A DNA stretch of 64,000 nucleotides from Cruorifilaria tuberocauda (Eukaryota > Nematoda > Chromadorea > Rhabditida > Onchocercidae). The stretch is taken from NCBI GenBank assembly GCA_013365365.1, contig JABVXU010000095.1:62001-126000 (forward strand), in the 5' to 3' direction. Positions 52,986 to 64,000 of the stretch are shown one piece after another; position 1 is the stretch's first letter; every line of letters begins with the position of its first letter. Below the pieces are notes generated by a model. It saw only the letters and a list, made by a program, of their open reading frames with translations, searched no databases and was not told where the DNA came from. The position numbers and the translations under genes were made by a program.

Positions 52986-54121
52986 TGCGATAAACACACT
53001 AAGTGAAAGATAATAAAATACACTGCTAAAGAAATCATATCAAAAATCCATGTATTATTTCACATGTTTGTTACAACGTAGAAAGCAACTAGGGTGTACC
53101 TCAGCTCATCACATCAACTGATAAAATTAACAAAAATCATTTGTCCTGTTTGCTATTTAAGTGAAAAACCGAGCAGGGAATATTTCACGAATTATAAAAT
53201 ATGGTCAAATTTGTAGATGGATTTAAAACAAACTAGCAGCACGAAATAAAATTGAATCTGCCGGATTTATCACATCAATAGAATAGATCCAAACTTGCTA
53301 ATGGAAGGATTGCGAGAACTATACTTGGCAAATTCTGTGCAAAAAATTAATATGCAAATAATAACCAAACTAATTTTTTGGAGAGATCTTGGTAAGAGAA
53401 TAAGATGAAGGAATTTTTGTTTGCGAGAGCATTGTGTCAAATATTGCCTAATATTGAGTAGAAAATACTGACGATAATCCACGTGAAAACTCTTCTGGAT
53501 GAGATTAGAAGAAAATCAAAATTGCAAGTTTCAAAAGTAACTACTTCGATCTCCCAATAAATTGACCCGCCTTCAAACCTCAGACTTCTCCTGAGGAAAG
53601 GCATGGAGAAACTCCAGCCCACGCAATTTATCGTCTTCCATGAATTTCAAAACACGTGCAAGACCATGTCGAAGTTTGCATCCAGAGCTCGGCCGAACCG
53701 TCCCAGTATGCAACTCATTAGTGCAAGTAAAGCGATTTGGCACTGCTGAGGATGCCCTTCCCTGTTATTGTTCTGTGAGCGAACAGTAGTGGTAACATCC
53801 TCCTATTGCTTCATTGGTTCTTCGAGGAATTTGTTCATTTTATTTGCACTCAAAATTCCAGTAATTCTCAATCGATATGTGGCGGTTTCACTAACAGTTT
53901 AATTTGTGGGACAAAAAGAATTAGTTATTGAATACTGGCATATTCTTTTTTTTCTCATAATAGTCGGCTTCTGGTTTAGTCGCACTGGGGGACTGATAAT
54001 AGAACTGTTCTGAATATTCAGACAGTCTTGGTATTTTTTGCTAGTTAAAATTCAGAAATATTGCAGAGAAAAAACGGAGAAAACGACTAAGGACACATAT
54101 TAGGAACTACGTATTATCGTG
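52986..54121. other. Divergent promoter region
   Basis: About 1.1 kb between the starts of the ILRUN-like (-) and reductase (+) genes. It should carry both promoters. No internal gene supported; a minus-strand open frame at 53437-53622 shows no homology. Confidence 0.5.
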
Positions 54122-56345
54122 ATGACTTTTACAAACTGTGTCGGTGGTACTGCAAAATTGAATACTGGTTTTTCAATACCTATGGTTGGTCTTGGCACCT
54201 ACAAAATTGTTGGCCAAGATACGGTTACTGTGGCTGTCGATGCTGCTCTGAAAGCTGGTTACCGCCTGTTCGATACAGCCAAGTACTATTTGAATGAACC
54301 AGAATTGGGCATTGCCCTTCAAGTATCGTTTTTTTTTGTTTTTATATTTGTTCATAATTTACTTTGCACTCACATTTCGCTCAGCTTCGATCTGCAATAG
54401 TCAGGAAATATTTTTAATGTTTTGAATAGTAGCACCGGAAATCAGCAGGTCACCGTTTACAGTGCTCAATTCCGTCAATTATTTTTTTTCTTATACCGAA
54501 GCGCATTTTTTTATTGGTTTAGAATCCTGAATGTAGCTTTTTACTGCATGATTCCTCAAATTTTATACTTTTAATATGGCTATTTTTGAAATTTTAGGTT
54601 CCTTGCTATTTTTCAGTTCCGTTTGGTGCGTCAGAAAAAAGCTCGTCATTTCAGGAACTGCTCCCAAAATATAAATTGAAAAGAGAAGAAGTTTTCATCA
54701 CTACAAAATTCTTCCTAGCTGAAACAAATAACGCCGAGTATGCAAGAAAAATGGTAGATGAATCACTGAAGAATCTTCGAACACAGTAATTTGTTAGAAA
54801 GTTCACCTTTACAGCTGATATAGAGCTATATTATTTTCATGAAAATATTATTTAGGTACCTCGATTTAGTCCTTATACATTATCCGAAAGCTGATGCAAG
54901 CAGAAACGATGACCCAAGAAATTCAGAAAATCGTAAAGACGCTTACTTGGAACTTGAGAAATTAAAAGGTAATTATTTCATTATAGTGAGTTGAGACATG
55001 AATCGATGCGATTGTCATTGAAATTTAAATTCCAATGCAATGTAGTTGAATTTTTTTCACCTCGTTCATGAAAAGTACATATTTGAATGTAGTCGAATAT
55101 TCTCTCTTTCCCTTAAACATTTGACGGTGAATTTTTAGATGAACATAAAATACGATCAATAGGTGTTTCGAACTACGAAGTCAAGCATATTAAAGAGATT
55201 CAAATTTTCGGTAAAATTATGCCTTCTGTAAACCAGGTTGAATTCCACCCTCATTTTACCCGTAATGACTTGAGAGATTATTGCAAACGAGAGGGGATAT
55301 TTTTCCAGGTTAGTTTAGCAATAAATTTGCTAAACTTTTTTTTTCTCGTTTTTTCTCTCATTTTTTAGAACAACTGATGCAGACTTTTTTGCCATTTACT
55401 GATTTTTACATGTTTGTCGATAAGTTTTCTGGTTTTTAGGCCTATTCATCATTGGCTAGAAATCATCCTGATCTCATGTCTGATTCCGCAATTATTGAAA
55501 CAGCAAAAGCACATAACTCAACACCTCAGGTTGATTCTTCAAGTATCCGTGACAAAGTTTTTCAAGATTTTTTTAAGTAGTTTCGCATTAGAAATATATT
55601 GTTTCAGCTTGTTGTGTTAGCATGGGCATTGAGTCTTGGCGTCGGCATTATACCGAAGTCGTCAAATCCAGAACGTGTGATCGACAACTTCAAAGTATAA
55701 TTTTTGGATGTTTACATTTAGGAAGTTTTCCTTAACAATGTTAGCTTTGTACATCAAGTTTTTTGTGGAATAGAAGGCACAAATTTTTCATAATTTAATA
55801 ATTGTTCAGTAGGTCAAGGAGTGTATAGTCTTTGATCTCCAATTTCTTCTGATTTTCGACCTTGTCTTTTTTTAAGGCAACAAAATCTTCTGATTTTGTT
55901 GCTGTTTATTTATAAAATAAATCTAAGGACAAATAAAATCTAAGTTACGATGTCAGATCTGTCCAGTTTTGAATTTCATGAATAAAGTGCTATGGCACTC
56001 TCTATATTGCTATATGTAATCGCTTTACATGATTTTGATATGTGAACCAGTTTTCCTATGTGCAACTTGAACTTATGTAGCATTAAGATTTGCAGATGTT
56101 TTTGCATAGCGCATAAGAAATTATGAAAAACAGAAACCCAAAAGCTGCGAAAGTTCACACTTACTTCTGCTTTGATTACGTAAGCAACCGTCATAGGTGA
56201 GCGATTTTGAACATCTTTTGAAATAAGGTAATTTTGAATTTTTAAGGTATTTGGTATGAAGTTGACAAAGGAAGAAATTGAAAGGATCACGAAACTGGAT
56301 CGGAATAAGAATTATATAAGATGTGATGGCTGGAATGTGGATTAA
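54122..56345 (+). CDS. Aldo-keto reductase
   Basis: Seven exons: 54122-54322, 54655-54785, 54856-54968, 55139-55308, 55440-55529, 55608-55694 and 56247-56345, giving 296 codons and a TAA stop in frame. The (beta/alpha)8 AKR fold is complete. It starts NTGFSIPMVGLGTYKI. The catalytic Asp and Tyr are in GYRLFDTAKYYLNE, the Lys in VFITTKF and the His in DLVLIHYPK. The substrate and cofactor segments are IRSIGVSNYEV, PSVNQVEFHPHF, QAYSSL and GVGIIPKSSNPERVIDNF. Such enzymes reduce aldehydes and ketones with NADPH in the cytosol. The exact substrate cannot be read from sequence. The first ATG was chosen at 54122; no acceptor-like site was identified close before it. Length is slightly short of typical 310-320-residue family members because the C-terminal loop is brief. 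Confidence 0.92.
55877..55902. repeat. 11-bp hairpin in the last reductase intron
   Basis: GCAACAAAATC at 55877-55887 is the exact reverse complement of 55892-55902, with a 4-base loop. The intron runs from 55695 to 56246. Confidence 0.7.
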
Positions 56346-59300
56346 TTTATTTTAACATTGGCGTTTCATCTTACATTGTTGTGTTTTTTATTGATTTGGA
56401 GAACTGTTTTGTATCTGATCAAGTTACTTTCAAAAAAAAAATGATTGTGCTATATATAAGAAAAATAATGAATTACAAGTTTCGTAAGCGTCTGTTTATT
56501 TATTTAGTTAGATATTTAAGTCCAAATTACTTTTCTGTATCAAGTGACCGAACTTTTTATCTTGGTTGTTTTCGTGAAAGTAGAACTGTCAGCTCTTGTG
56601 AACTTTTGATATGTATTTTTTTAGTCATGTTTATTTGATTGAAAAGCATTCAGGAAGCTACCGTTTGGAGAGGTTTCTTATACTTCCCTATTCCTGAATA
56701 TAAGATTTGTTATATTGTCAGTCTTTTCAGTATTTGTAAAGCAGAGGAAGGTTGATAAAAAAATTTCCGTAGCTCTGTTGTTTTGAGCAACTGTACAATG
56801 AAACGCAGAATAATACTGCACTTTAGTTATTCCTTTTACGTTCATGACAGATGATTTCACACACAGTACATTCTGCATTTCCTTTCATGCACGAAATTCC
56901 GATTTATCTTTTTTTGCTGCATAAAATGCTAGTAGCAACACATATATTAACTTATTCTAAAATTTATCTTGTTCCGCTACTTGCCAATTTATTTTTACTT
57001 CACTAGAAATTTCTAAAACTGTTCATTTCGCATAATTCACACCCAAAAAGTTCGTCTCTATTCAGTTGAATAGTGCAAAGCTTTCAGTATTAAATTCAAG
57101 ACCAATAGCTCCCGCTTCTCCTCGTAAAGCTGCTTATCGTATGTATTTTTAACGACAGTTGATATTTGAAAGTAGTTTAATTACAATTTCTTTTTTCTAC
57201 ATAGGGTTTCGTTTCATCTTTCAAAACTAGAAAGTTTCTGTATTCTTGAAATGTTTACGGTTCTAATTCGCTTTTAGATTGTTGTGTAGATGTTCAAATT
57301 TTCAATTATATTTGTACTGTGTGATGAGTATTTCAAAATTAAAAAGCCAGTTGAATTATTTAGGGAGATTTCAAATATTTTGATTCCGTTAATATTCGCA
57401 TACTGTTGAATAACTCTTTGCAATACTTGTCAGTCCTACAGTTTTAACCAATTTTAATTTTTAAAATATGATTCAGGTAGTTTGAAAGAAAAAAATGTTA
57501 GAGACATTAGTGACCGGAAAATTTCCATATTTTAGAGGCATAACGTGAATCCTTCTTAAACTTGATTGTTACAATAATGGTGGTGCTAGAAAAAACACTC
57601 CCACTATTTTTTAATTACGAGTTAATTAAAAAAAAAGCTAAACCTGTTGTAACTTCTTTTAATGATGCTATGAATGTTTAGTTTTACTTTGATTGTTCAA
57701 AAAAAAGAAAGGAAGAATATACATGATCTTAAAATTAATTTCAAAAATCGAAATATTAAATAAGTCGGTTATTTATGTGAATTATCAGTCATAAGTTTGA
57801 TCAAAAATTAAATGTCCGTTATCATAACTGCCTAGTGATACAATTCGGAGTCATTTTTTGGATGATATAGTTTGTCAGGAAATAAAATAAATCCGTGAAG
57901 TAACCACATCAATTTTAATGTGCTTCATTAGGAGGTTAACAAGATCACAGCGCTGACAATTTTGAGAAGGCATATCATGAGAAAATGTCATTGTTATGCA
58001 TAAAATGTAACTGAACTGCGTCCTACTTCATTTTGTGTAGTAGGAGAAAGACTAAGATTTTTGGAAAGAACCACTGGAATGAATTCTCTGCTGATTAGCT
58101 GCACTACGATAATCAGACTCAATTTATCATTTTTGCACATCGTATATCATTGAGTCTCAGGAGCCCGATTTGATCTTTTGTTATCTCTCCCAGAAGAATT
58201 TTTTCATCTTTTCATTCAGCTTCGTCCTTTGGAAAAAAATTTTTGACCATAACACCATGATGTCGATTTTAATATTGATTTCAGAGCTTCCTTTTCCTTT
58301 TCAGCGTCTTATTTGCTTCAGTGGATTATTTAATCGTTTACTCCTGGAGAAATTTTCATATTCCACCTGTTCTGCCTATGGTAATACTTGAAACTGCTAC
58401 ATTTAACCGAAACGGCGAAAGAATCTGAGGAGAGTAATTTTGTTTTTTCTCTTTCTCATTGATTTCAGTACGAACAAAAGATTTTGGAATTTTGAAGTAA
58501 AAAAAATTCCTGATAAAGTAATGCAGTTCTCGACTCCACTTAACAGAACAACATAATCGAAATCAAGTATTGACTCGTTTCTTCAATCTATGTTCTTTTT
58601 CACGTTGCCATTATCAATCACTTCCATATGTTATAGACTTCATGAATCAGTCAGGAGATACAGACCAATATCTGAAGCAGAGATAATGAAAAATCTATTA
58701 TTAAAACATTCCAGCGGGAGATCGCTCGGTGACATTAAACTATTTTCCTGCATTAGTATCAGTTCCCTTCAACGCTTTCTACAGCTCTCCTCTGCTCAAA
58801 CTAGTCTACAACTTTGGCTCAACTAGAAAGGAAGCTATATTCAATTTTGCTGCAACCTTTTCTCCATAGAGTGATTTGTTGGGAAGCCTATATTAAGCCA
58901 AAATTCATCTTTGCGTTGTTATCGAACTAAACCAAGTGTAACTGGCGAAGAGCTTATTAATTTTAGTTGTTCAATCCAAAATTTTTCAATGAATAACTTC
59001 CCACTGGGTTAAATCAACTACCACGGTCGTAATGGTGGTAAATTTTGTGGCGTGTGGAGTAGAATTTCAGTCTCGTCTAAACCAGTCATACTGCTGCAAA
59101 GCCCTTTGCAGTTACGGCGATATAAACTAACTGATTGAGCCGATGCTATAGACTACTAATTCAGAAGCGCAGTTGTTAATGATAAAAGTGATAAAATGAT
59201 AAAATGTAAATTTCGAAATCACTTGCAATTGACGATCAGCTTTTCTTATATTTCGTACTTTTATCTACTCCCAGAAGATTTATCATACCACGTTATGCTG

Positions 59301-60743
59301 AATTCTTCGACCACTTGACGCATACACCCAGAAAGTCATACTGCATTTTTCCTTCTCCGAGAAAGATGATTGAAGTGTTTCACCCACGATAGAATACCTG
59401 CGACTGCAGTGGAAATTGAAGGTTCGAGTCCTGTCTACAATGTTAGCCTAGCCCAACTTCAGAACTTGATGGCTCCTCATTATCAGGGGTTCAATCTATT
59501 TTTAGATATATCCTTCAGAACTAAGCTATCACTGAGCTCCACTGAATACCGAAATTGCTTTATCGTTATCAATCAAAATGATTGTTAGTTCCCAGTGATA
59601 CATCTCATCCAATATAAACAATTAGGAACCCAAATGTCCATTCTGGTGACGCTCACTACGAACTCTTTATAGTTTATTCGAGCTGCATCTACTAAACTCA
59701 GATGTAGTTTTCAGCCACGTTAGGCTTTTCTGACTGGCATAATTGAAGAGGGCAAAATGAGGTCAATTTAACATTTCCGAACTACATTATAATGAAAACG
59801 ATGCTTGTTTCAACTTCCACATGTCCCTGGAGTCCTTGACGCACCAAACAACGTTTGTTTTTCCTCTTTCTCTTCAAAAGTGTTCTTTCGCCTGCCAAGT
59901 GATATTTGATTAAGATTAAATCGAACTATGTTCATGTCATGATACGTTTCATTTGCAGTATCAAAAAAGGACTTATAATGTTAAAAGATAGCCATAAATA
60001 TAATAATTAGGTAAACATCGAATAAATGCGTTAAATCAGATAGGGAAATAGAGAAATAACATGACGTATTTATTATAACTATAAAATTAAGAGTAATCAG
60101 TATGTCCAAAGATTTATTGAATTATTTCAAGCTTAAAAGATTTCTCTTTTTCAATCGTTGCCGTTTAAAAGTTAAAACTGAGGCTTCTGAATTAATTAAA
60201 ACTTTGAATAAAAAACTTGAAACTTGGGCTTAAACAAAAAGTTCAGCAAATTAGAGGCAGAATGATACGTATGATAACTCTGGAATTCCCTCTGCATGTT
60301 ATCCATTTCTGATCGCTTGGATAAATAGTAAAGTGGAGACAACATCTTTCGTAACTTTCTAATTTACGAAAATAAAGAGGAGTGGACAATTATTTAACTG
60401 GAATTCAAGAAAACATGGAAAATAAGTAAAGATGACACCTATGTATATGAAAAAGACAGCACGTAATGAATAATGTATGATAAGAGCATTGAAACACAAA
60501 GCAGAAGACATAGAAATAAATTGAAAAAAAATCACTAGGAAGTTATTGGAAAATACGAACTACAGTAAAAATTAAAAAATATTGTCAAAGAGTATCAAGA
60601 AGGACAATGCTTTGTAATGTTCTTACCGTAGGTTCCAGCACATCATAAGTTTCAGTAATATTACACAACAATATGAGCATTCCATTAATGTCTTTTTGAG
60701 TGTATTTAATTAGCTGATCAATCGATCGATTAATATAAAGAAT
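56346..60743. other. Long intergenic region between convergent genes
   Basis: Spacer between the ends of the reductase (+) and the Egalitarian-like gene (-). Open frames at 58170-58391, 58590-58826 and 59370-59588 overlap stop-rich, AT-rich sequence and show no domain. A pol III B-box-like string at about 59420 was examined and not called. Confidence 0.55.
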
Positions 60744-63675
60744 TTAATTGTCGTAGTACACACTGAGAACATTGATTTCGCCGGTGGAAAATGTCTGTGT
60801 TGAGGCATCGCTCACTTGTCTCGGTAAAGGAGCATTTGGAATGATGGCGCTATTGACAATTGGTGTTACGATTCCTCTCCTAGTTGATCTAAACGGCATC
60901 GTACCATTGGTTTGAAATACTGCTGGTGGTGGTCGATTTGCATTCGGTATCAGTGCTTTCAAACATTTCTCTTCAAATAGTGCCAGAAGATGCTTCGGCA
61001 ACATAGTACTCATCATACGATACAATACTGTTACAAGACAGTGTGCTTCCTCAACCACAGTTACTAGAAAATCCTCCGTTATCGGCCTCAGACCCCAACT
61101 GAAACAATGTTGTGACAACATTTATTCCTCGAGAAAAGCAACAATACAACAATTACATCTTAAATCAGAGAAATAACATCTTGAACCTTGGCGATTGAGT
61201 AAGTTTCTTGGGCGTTGCATCTGACATCATGATTGACTGTGGATGGTAAACCCTTTGAAGATTTACGAACGATATTGTACGCATATCCGTCAAAGCTTTG
61301 CCGAACTTTTCATATTGTAGTATCGCATGAGCTACCTGTCACAGAAGGATTTAAACATCAAAATGTTACCAATTTTTTGCAGCTAACTAAAACTTGAGAA
61401 GAGCAAAACAGTTTCTGTGATTTCTCCCTAGATAATATTAATTCCTACTGAAATAAAATGAAAGTATGAGCTTACTTGTGTATCGAAGATTTTTCTAAGA
61501 TTGATGGCATAACGATGAGCAAGCAAAGTTGCCACTCTCTTGGCATCATGAATTACCTGCGAAACCAAACAAATGAGAAGAGTTTACATAGGATTTATAA
61601 CCATGCATAAGTCGCTGAATTAACCATCAAGACCATTCAGCATAATGAGAGCACAAGCATATCCCGCCCCTTAATGATGGTATGATCGCATGCTGGACGA
61701 TATCAATGATTAGGGCTACTCGGACTTCGCAGATCAACATGAAATAGTGAAACAATGACTTCTGTGCTTGATTAAAACCTTTGGGACGGTTGCTCAGTGA
61801 TATGATATTTCGCAAATACTTTACAAAATCAAATCATCCCAAAATTATTATATGGAACTCTATAATAATATAGAGAAAATCTCTATTGCAATAAAATATA
61901 CCTTAATAATTTTCTCCGATTCTAAAATTTCCTTAACGCCACTTTCTAATAATATGATATCACTATGAACAACATCGAAAACAATGATTTGCGTAGTTGT
62001 TGCCAATACAATCAGAGACAGGAACTCTTCTCCTTGTATGCCAAGGGTAACAGTCTTAAAATCAACACCAACAACTCGTTCTTCCATACTACTGATTTCC
62101 GCGTTTACCGATGATACTGATTCCTGAAAAATTCTTCTAATTAATTAATATCAAATTACAAGACCTGAATATGACGGTGACAAAAGTTTATAAGCATTAC
62201 TGATTAGTTTTGCAGAAAAAAAAAATTAAACTCTATACTTGAGCAGGTTTCAAGGCTTTCACAAGACTAATTCGGTTAATAGCGTTATGATTTAGATGAG
62301 TGCTATTATTTTCAAGTTCTGAACTCTCCGTGGAACCACTTTCTGAACCATCTTCTGAAGCGCGATTTTTCACAAGCGAAACCTAATAAAAAACAAAATT
62401 TAGATCTAGAATCGTATCATAATCCGCAAATTTTGATGAAAACCTGATAACTGGATAAATAATTATTTCATTAAAAAAATAAAACTGTGCGAAGCGTCAA
62501 GCAGTGAAAGAAGATATTTTTTGCACTTTTCAATTAGACAACAAATGAAATGAAAAAAAATTTTTTTTCAAAATAACCTTATTAGATCTTATGAAAAATA
62601 CATTGCGATTAAGTTTCAAAAATTGCAATAATTCCTTTGGATTGGTTGCAACTTCTTGCCTCACAGTATGAGAAAAACGGTCGCAAAATTTCTGATAGAA
62701 TATATCCATTGGTATCGGCTGTTCATCATTCTACAAATCGAAATTTCCATAGCCATTACATGGATGATCCATCACTGTCATCAATAGGTAGGTAATGCCT
62801 TACTTTTAGTTCAGAGGTACAAAAAGACCTATTTCTTCAAAAGTGGCTCTTTTTGGACATCTTTACATTCCGTATAAAAAGCATCATAATTCTTTTAATG
62901 GATAAGAATTAATAATTCATAAAAATTTGATAATTTATAAAAAGTAAATCACAAATGACCACCGCTTTGAATTCCGCAATAATAAACTGAAAAATCCACA
63001 TTATGCTTTAAAATACCTAAAACCTTTGAAAACTATAAATGAAAAAAACCTGGTCAACAACGGATTTAAGATATTCCACAGCTGCTTGTTTGGCTTTGAC
63101 ACCAGCTAAGGGTTTTCCTTCATCATCCAATTCAATGCCAGCATTGCTAGGTTCCGGCATATTTTTTAGTCGAACTCGATCTCCCTCAACTACAAAGTGA
63201 TCACTTTGCGATTGAAGAAACTCGCAAAAATCTTTCAAGTGTCTACCGGATACCAGACGTACTTCAGGAGCCGCTTGTGAACGATGACCGAGCAAACTCT
63301 TAATCTGTAAGTGCGTTTAGATTAATTTAAATGATCACTCACTAAAAAAAATTCCTAATATCTTGAAATATGTATCAGAATATGAGCTATAAAAATATGA
63401 ATTCAATCTCTGTAAATTATACTACATTATTTTTACCAAATTGTGGTTGATATCAATAATGAAAATGACTCGTTGTTACCAACGGAACGATTTTGCATTT
63501 ACGAAAAAATCGTGTAGTAAACAAGACATTCCTGCAACTCCGGTCCGAACTTCTGCAGTTTAGCTTCAAAAAACTGCACCGCTTCTTTCACATAATCACG
63601 ATTTCTAGCGTTTGCAGTCGTTTGCAATAAAGGGTTATTCTTGACTGTCATATCACCAAATCCATTTAAGCAAAC
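60744..63675 (-). CDS. egal-1: Egalitarian-like dynein/BicD RNA adaptor with exonuclease-like fold (5' partial)
   Basis: Minus-strand exons seen: about 63675-63524, 63304-63052, 62741-62580, about 62380-62240, 62126-61904, 61558-61477, 61336-61182 and 61098-60744 (stop TAA). The first part has two small winged-helix-like modules. One carries SLLGHRSQAAPEVR and LKDFCEFLQSQSDHF; the other carries FYQKFCDRFSH and LLQFLKLNRNVFFI. Both are typical of Egalitarian. Next is a DnaQ/DEDDy exonuclease-like fold: RVVGVDFKTVTLGIQGEEF, VKEILESEKIIKVIHDAKRV, RKIFDTQVAHAILQYE. Near the C-terminus, SDASTQTFS (TQT at 60792-60800) fits an LC8 dynein light chain site, as in fly Egl. Egl links localised mRNAs to Bicaudal-D and dynein; the C. 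elegans homologue is egal-1. Most catalytic acidic residues are replaced (see findings). Upstream exons lie beyond 63675 or off the window; 63676-64000 looks like intron. Confidence 0.8.
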
Positions 63676-64000
63676 CTAAAATATCAAACTTTTTAGCCAA
63701 ATATTTATACTAAAACTGTAACTAACCTTGTGGAAGTTCAAAACAAAGAAGTGATGAAATTGTCAGGGATGAATAGCCTAAACGCTTACTCTCATTTATG
63801 GTTAAATAAAGACACCCAAGTAGTTTCCAAGGAAATTAAAATCAACCAATCAACTGAAAATCAGCGAAAGACGGTAAATTAAATAGGCAAAATAAAGTTA
63901 TTGGTAACAATACATTAGTCAGTTCAATTACTGCTTATCCAGGACTTAGTTACCTTAAAGGAAATTATGATTTTAAGAAAGTATTACGACTTTACATATT

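Noticed and set aside
54617..54654. Alternative upstream acceptor for reductase exon 2
   Set aside because: It would add 38 bases and break the frame; the acceptor at 54653-54654 keeps the conserved LLPKY segment in frame.
59415..59432. GGTTCGAGTCC-like pol III B box, possible tRNA
   Set aside because: The flanking T-stem pairs poorly, and no A box or acceptor stem is found at the right distance.
1..64000. CRISPR arrays, bacterial operons or phage-like systems
   Set aside because: No spaced direct repeats, no ribosome binding sites or compact gene strings; gene structure is spliceosomal throughout.

Overview
The window is eukaryotic, AT-rich nuclear DNA from a nematode. Genes are split into short exons with T-rich TTTCAG-type acceptors, and several start codons lie only a few bases behind an acceptor-like site, as expected where a spliced leader is added in trans. 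The conserved proteins look like those of parasitic spirurid (filarial-type) worms, but that placement is inference and I cannot name a species.

Layout, left to right. (+) 1-431: 3' end of a Pelle/IRAK-like kinase. (+) 818-3279: a zinc-finger protein matching ASCIZ/ATMIN, with a C-terminal run of LC8-binding TQT-type motifs. (-) 4342-5475: a MOB1-family kinase activator. (-) 6951-9191: the PP2A catalytic subunit, complete to its TPDYFL tail. (+) 13057-30957: an 18 kb gene for rabconnectin-3 alpha (DMXL/Rav1 family). (+) 33054-33919: a short RBM7-like RNA-binding protein. (-) 34779-36372: a decayed BEL/Pao retrotransposon piece. (-) 38758-47498: an FIP200/RB1CC1 (EPG-7) autophagy scaffold. (-) 51124-52985: an ILRUN (C6orf106) homologue. 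(+) 54122-56345: an aldo-keto reductase. (-) 60744-63675: an Egalitarian-like protein whose 5' end lies outside the resolved part of the window.

These are unrelated housekeeping and regulatory genes, not a pathway cluster. One theme does recur: the ASCIZ-like protein (in other animals the transcription factor for the LC8 dynein light chain) and the Egalitarian-like protein (a dynein/BicD RNA-cargo adaptor) both carry LC8-type TQT motifs. The most interesting sequence-level points are: loss of most catalytic residues from the exonuclease fold of the Egalitarian-like protein; the ASCIZ-like gene itself; four near-perfect hairpins in non-coding DNA, one next to the PP2A poly(A) signal; and a very short RBM7-like protein.

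I saw no convincing tRNA or rRNA gene and no CRISPR array. Exon boundaries were read by eye from reading frame and GT/AG sites. For MOB1, PP2A, RBM7-like, ILRUN and the reductase, exon lengths sum to intact frames. For the ASCIZ-like, rabconnectin, FIP200 and Egalitarian-like genes some junctions are approximate.
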